Of a DNA stretch of 55,432 bases, positions 52,397 to 55,432 are shown piece after piece. This DNA comes from Betaproteobacteria bacterium (GTDB taxonomy: Bacteria; Pseudomonadota; Gammaproteobacteria; Burkholderiales; Burkholderiaceae_C). The stretch spans positions 1 to 55,432 of the forward strand of contig RGCL01000012.1 in the NCBI GenBank assembly GCA_009919175.1, written 5' to 3'. Every line of letters begins with the position of its first letter. Positions within the stretch are counted from its first letter, which is position 1. A program made the position numbers and the translations under genes. The notes under the pieces were generated by a model. That model was not told where the DNA came from. It saw nothing but the letters and a program-made list of their open reading frames with translations, and ran no database searches.

Positions 52397-53254
52397 ATGT
52401 CTGCTGAACATGCACCCACTGCCGGTGAATACATCGTTCACCACCTGACCCATTTCCAAAACAAGGAGATGGCTGGGATCATCGATTTCTCGGTCTTCAA
52501 TCTGGATTCGATTTTTTGGGCCGTGCTGTTGGGCGTCGTGGGCACACTGATGCTGTGGCGTGCGGCGGTCAATGCAACCTCGGGCGTTCCGGGTCGCTTT
52601 CAGGCAGCGGTTGAAATCCTGGTCGAGATGGTCGACACCCAGGCCAAAGGCATCATTCACAACGCTGAGAGCCGCAAACTAGTGGCGCCCTTGGCCCTCA
52701 CGGTGTTTGTATGGATCTTTCTGATGAACGCCATGGACTTGTTGCCCGTGGACCTCATCCCCGCCATCTGGTCGGCCATCTTTGGCGCTGCTGGCCATGA
52801 TCCCCACCATGCCTACATGCGCGTGGTCCCCACGGCCGATTTGTCTTCCACGCTGGGCTTGTCCTGCTCGGTGCTCTTGATCTGTGTCTTCTACAACATC
52901 AAGATCAAAGGCATTGGTGGCTGGGTTCACGAACTCTTTTGCGCTCCCTTTGGCGCTCACCCCTTGCTGTGGCCCATCAACTTCGTGATGCAGATGATCG
53001 AATTTGCGGCCAAAACCGTCTCGCACGGCATGCGACTGTTTGGCAACATGTATGCAGGCGAGCTGGTCTTCATGCTCATCGCACTCATGGGTGGAGCGGC
53101 AGCGGCTTCCCTGTCTGGCATTTTGTTGCCCGTTGGCCATGTGATTGCAGGCACCATCTGGGCCATCTTCCACATTCTGATCATCACCTTGCAGGCCTTC
53201 ATCTTCATGATGCTGACCCTGGTGTATGTCGGACAGGCGCACGACGCCCACTGA
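52397..53254 (+). CDS. atpB: ATP synthase F0 subunit a
   Basis: A 285-residue polytopic protein. The essential Arg lies in SHGMRLFGNMYAGELVFMLIAL, with the terminal helices ILLPVGHVIAGTIWAIFHILII and LQAFIFMMLTLVYVG. It forms the proton half-channels against the c-ring in the inner membrane. Confidence 0.97.
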   Translation: MSAEHAPTAGEYIVHHLTHFQNKEMAGIIDFSVFNLDSIFWAVLLGVVGTLMLWRAAVNATSGVPGRFQAAVEILVEMVDTQAKGIIHNAESRKLVAPLALTVFVWIFLMNAMDLLPVDLIPAIWSAIFGAAGHDPHHAYMRVVPTADLSSTLGLSCSVLLICVFYNIKIKGIGGWVHELFCAPFGAHPLLWPINFVMQMIEFAAKTVSHGMRLFGNMYAGELVFMLIALMGGAAAASLSGILLPVGHVIAGTIWAIFHILIITLQAFIFMMLTLVYVGQAHDAH

Positions 53255-53289
53255 TTCGTTTTTTTCTCAACCTTCCATACTTTCTCTAG

Positions 53290-53547
<258 letters not shown>

Positions 53548-53573
53548 TCCAGCAACCGTAGAAAGGTGTTGTC

Positions 53574-54044
53574 GTGAGCATCAACGCAACCCTGTTCGTT
53601 CAGGCCATCGTCTTCGCGATCCTGGTGTGGTTCACGATGAAGTTCGTGTGGCCCCCCATCGCTACGGCTTTGGATGAGCGTGCACAAAAAATTGCCCAAG
53701 GGCTCGCTGCTGCGGAAAACGCCAAGCTCGAACTCTCGAATGCCCACCAGCAAGTCGAGAAAGAGTTGGCCAAGACCCGCGACGAGTCAACCAAACTGCT
53801 GGCGGATGCCGAGCGCCGCGCTCAGGTGATGGTCGAAGAGGCCAAAGCCAAGGCGGCGCAAGAGGCAGCTCGCATCGTTGCTGCGGCCAAAGCCGAGGCG
53901 GCACAGGAGTCGGTCAAGGCCCGTGAGGCTTTGCGTGACCAGGTGGCCGTGTTGGCGGTCAAGGGCGCAGAACAAATCTTGCGCAAAGAGGTCAATGCCA
54001 GTGCGCATGCCGATTTGCTCAACCGTTTGAAGACCGAGCTGTAA
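53574..54044 (+). CDS. atpF: ATP synthase F0 subunit b
   Basis: A 156-residue protein starting at GTG 53574, with AAAGG seven bases upstream. The N-terminal membrane helix ([20 protein letters not shown]) is followed by a long Ala/Glu/Lys-rich coiled coil that forms the peripheral stalk. Confidence 0.96.
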   Translation: MSINATLFVQAIVFAILVWFTMKFVWPPIATALDERAQKIAQGLAAAENAKLELSNAHQQVEKELAKTRDESTKLLADAERRAQVMVEEAKAKAAQEAARIVAAAKAEAAQESVKAREALRDQVAVLAVKGAEQILRKEVNASAHADLLNRLKTEL

Positions 54045-54055
54045 GAGGACAAGCC

Positions 54056-54586
54056 ATGGCCGAACTTGCCACCATTGCTCGCCCCTATGCCGAGGCCTTG
54101 TTCCAGTCTGCCAAGGGGCAGGCCAGTGCCGATGCAGATTGGCTCAACGAACTGGCCTTGGTTGCCGAGCAACCCCAGTTGCAGCAGTTTGCTGACAACC
54201 CCAAGGTGACACCCGACCAGGTGTTTGGTTTGTTCACTTCGGTGATCAAGTCCAAGCTGTCCGATCGGGCGACCAACTTCCTGCACACCCTCATCAGCAA
54301 CAACCGCTTGGTGGCGTTGCCTGAGATTGCAAGACAGTTCCATGCCCTGGTCAATGCACAGCAAGGTCTTTCCGACGCGCACATCCAAAGCGCCTTTCCT
54401 CTGGAAGGGGCTGACCTGGCTCAAGTCCAGGCAGTTTTGGAAAAGCGATTTGGACGCAAGCTCAATGTGTCGGTCGACATTCAACCCGAGTTGATCGGTG
54501 GCATCCGTGTGGTGGTCGGTGATGAAGTGCTCGACACTTCGGTCAAAGCCCGTCTCGAACAAATGAAAGTGGCGCTGACAGCCTGA
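54056..54586 (+). CDS. atpH: ATP synthase F1 subunit delta
   Basis: A 176-residue protein with N-terminal [18 protein letters not shown] and C-terminal [32 protein letters not shown], both diagnostic. It joins the peripheral stalk to the top of the F1 head. Start 11 bp after atpF. Confidence 0.97.
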   Translation: MAELATIARPYAEALFQSAKGQASADADWLNELALVAEQPQLQQFADNPKVTPDQVFGLFTSVIKSKLSDRATNFLHTLISNNRLVALPEIARQFHALVNAQQGLSDAHIQSAFPLEGADLAQVQAVLEKRFGRKLNVSVDIQPELIGGIRVVVGDEVLDTSVKARLEQMKVALTA

Positions 54587-54630
54587 GCCTTTGCTTGGGC
54601 AAGCGTTTTTAAAAGGAAAAGGAAAGAGTC

Positions 54631-55432
54631 ATGCAACTCAATCCCGCAGAAATTTCTGAGCTGATCAAAAGCCGCATCGAAGGCCTGCAACCCAGTGCCG
54701 ACGTGCGCAATCAGGGCACCGTGATCTCGGTGACCGATGGCATTTGCCGCATTCATGGCCTCTCGGACGTGATGCAGGGTGAGATGCTGGAGTTCCCCAA
54801 CAACACCTTTGGCTTGGCCTTGAACCTCGAGCGCGACTCTGTTGGCGCCGTGATTCTGGGTGAGTACGAGCACATCACTGAAGGCGACACCGTCAAGTGC
54901 ACAGGCCGCATTCTTGAAGTGCCCGTGGGTCCCGAGCTCATTGGCCGTGTGGTCAACGCGCTGGGTCAGCCCATCGACGGCAAAGGCCCCATCAACGCCA
55001 AGATGACCGACGTGATCGAAAAGGTTGCCCCTGGCGTGATCGCACGTCAATCGGTGAGCCAGCCCATGCAAACGGGTCTGAAGTCCATCGACTCCATGGT
55101 GCCCATTGGTCGTGGCCAGCGCGAATTGATCATTGGTGACCGCCAGACCGGTAAAACGGCTGTGGCGATTGACACCATCATCAATCAAAAGGGTCAGAAC
55201 ATGACCTGCATCTACGTGGCCATTGGTCAGAAGGCTTCGTCGATCAAAAACGTCGTGCGCGCATTGGAGCAAGCCGGCGCCATGGCCTACACCATCGTGG
55301 TGGCCGCCTCGGCTTCCGAGTCTGCTGCCATGCAGTACGTCTCGGCCTATTCGGGCTGCACCATGGGCGAATACTTCCGCGACCGCGGTCAAGACGCCCT
55401 GATCATTTATGACGACCTCTCCAAGCAGGCCG
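54631..55432 (+). CDS. atpA: ATP synthase F1 subunit alpha, N-terminal part
   Basis: The frame starts at ATG 54631 (GGAAAG ribosome-binding site) and stays open to the window end, about 267 residues of the usual ~515. [18 protein letters not shown] and [19 protein letters not shown] form the N-terminal barrel. The nucleotide-binding P-loop GDRQTGKTA is at 169-177. It continues the atpIBEFH operon, and the rest lies outside the window. Confidence 0.97.
   Translation, partial: MQLNPAEISELIKSRIEGLQPSADVRNQGTVISVTDGICRIHGLSDVMQGEMLEFPNNTFGLALNLERDSVGAVILGEYEHITEGDTVKCTGRILEVPVGPELIGRVVNALGQPIDGKGPINAKMTDVIEKVAPGVIARQSVSQPMQTGLKSIDSMVPIGRGQRELIIGDRQTGKTAVAIDTIINQKGQNMTCIYVAIGQKASSIKNVVRALEQAGAMAYTIVVAASASESAAMQYVSAYSGCTMGEYFRDRGQDALIIYDDLSKQA

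Overview
The window looks like a chromosome segment from a betaproteobacterium of the order Burkholderiales, most likely a Comamonadaceae-type freshwater bacterium. The basis is gene content and order (sucCD, moaC beside a BepA-like M48 protease, dat-ybeD-lipB-lipA, glnE/yhdP/nitrilase/mltA, atpI-atpBEFHA), generally G+C-rich coding sequence, and protein character. No rRNA, tRNA or CRISPR array was seen. The species assignment is an inference.

Layout. 1-1258: end of sucC and complete sucD (TCA cycle), closed by two tandem hairpins. 1342-3760: a TerC-family membrane protein, a type IV pilin-like protein whose ribosome-binding site lies inside a perfect hairpin, and a lipoprotein/YiiX-type hydrolase pair. 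3819-8066: a 1415-residue protein made almost entirely of about 17 degenerate ~83-residue repeats. 8236-13549: a 5.3-kb island bounded by 99-bp perfect direct repeats of the 3' end of moaC. It holds a histidine kinase/response regulator pair, an AraC-type remnant, a gamma-glutamylcyclotransferase-like protein, a secreted MORN-caspase protein and a broken tyrosine integrase. The moaC gene at the right junction is frameshifted. 13952-18062: M48 protease with TPRs, DUF3717/DUF1289 protein, purB and a GST.

18341-22846 encodes a 1501-residue chitinase with two GH18 domains, two chitin-binding modules, long PSPV/T linkers and a ChiA_N-type module. 22953-28147 is a six-gene, tightly overlapping minus-strand operon (glutathione peroxidase, FAD amine-oxidase-like protein, DUF1365, cyclopropane-fatty-acid-synthase-like enzyme, SDR, NTF2-like protein). 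It is divergent from a LitR/CarH-like B12 photoreceptor regulator at 28290-29138, which suggests a light/singlet-oxygen lipid response. 29433-35311 carries a lipoprotein secretin followed by a 1245-residue exported protein of about 11 Ig-like modules, of the same type as the ChiA_N module in the chitinase. This pair is the best candidate for an undescribed system: an outer-membrane pore linked to a chitin-associated surface protein.

35336-44833: rfaE2 (LPS heptose), glnE (nitrogen control), yhdP, a nitrilase-family amidase, a small membrane protein and mltA. 44848-48847: an Lrp/AsnC regulator divergent from a fused indolepyruvate:ferredoxin oxidoreductase, whose C-terminus is interrupted by a deletion/frameshift. 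48848-51744: lipoate operon dat-ybeD-lipB-lipA. 51900-55432: ATP synthase operon from atpI into a truncated atpA.

Three genes (moaC, the LitR-like regulator and the oxidoreductase) show short internal losses against family expectation. This is either real gene decay or a sequence/assembly problem.
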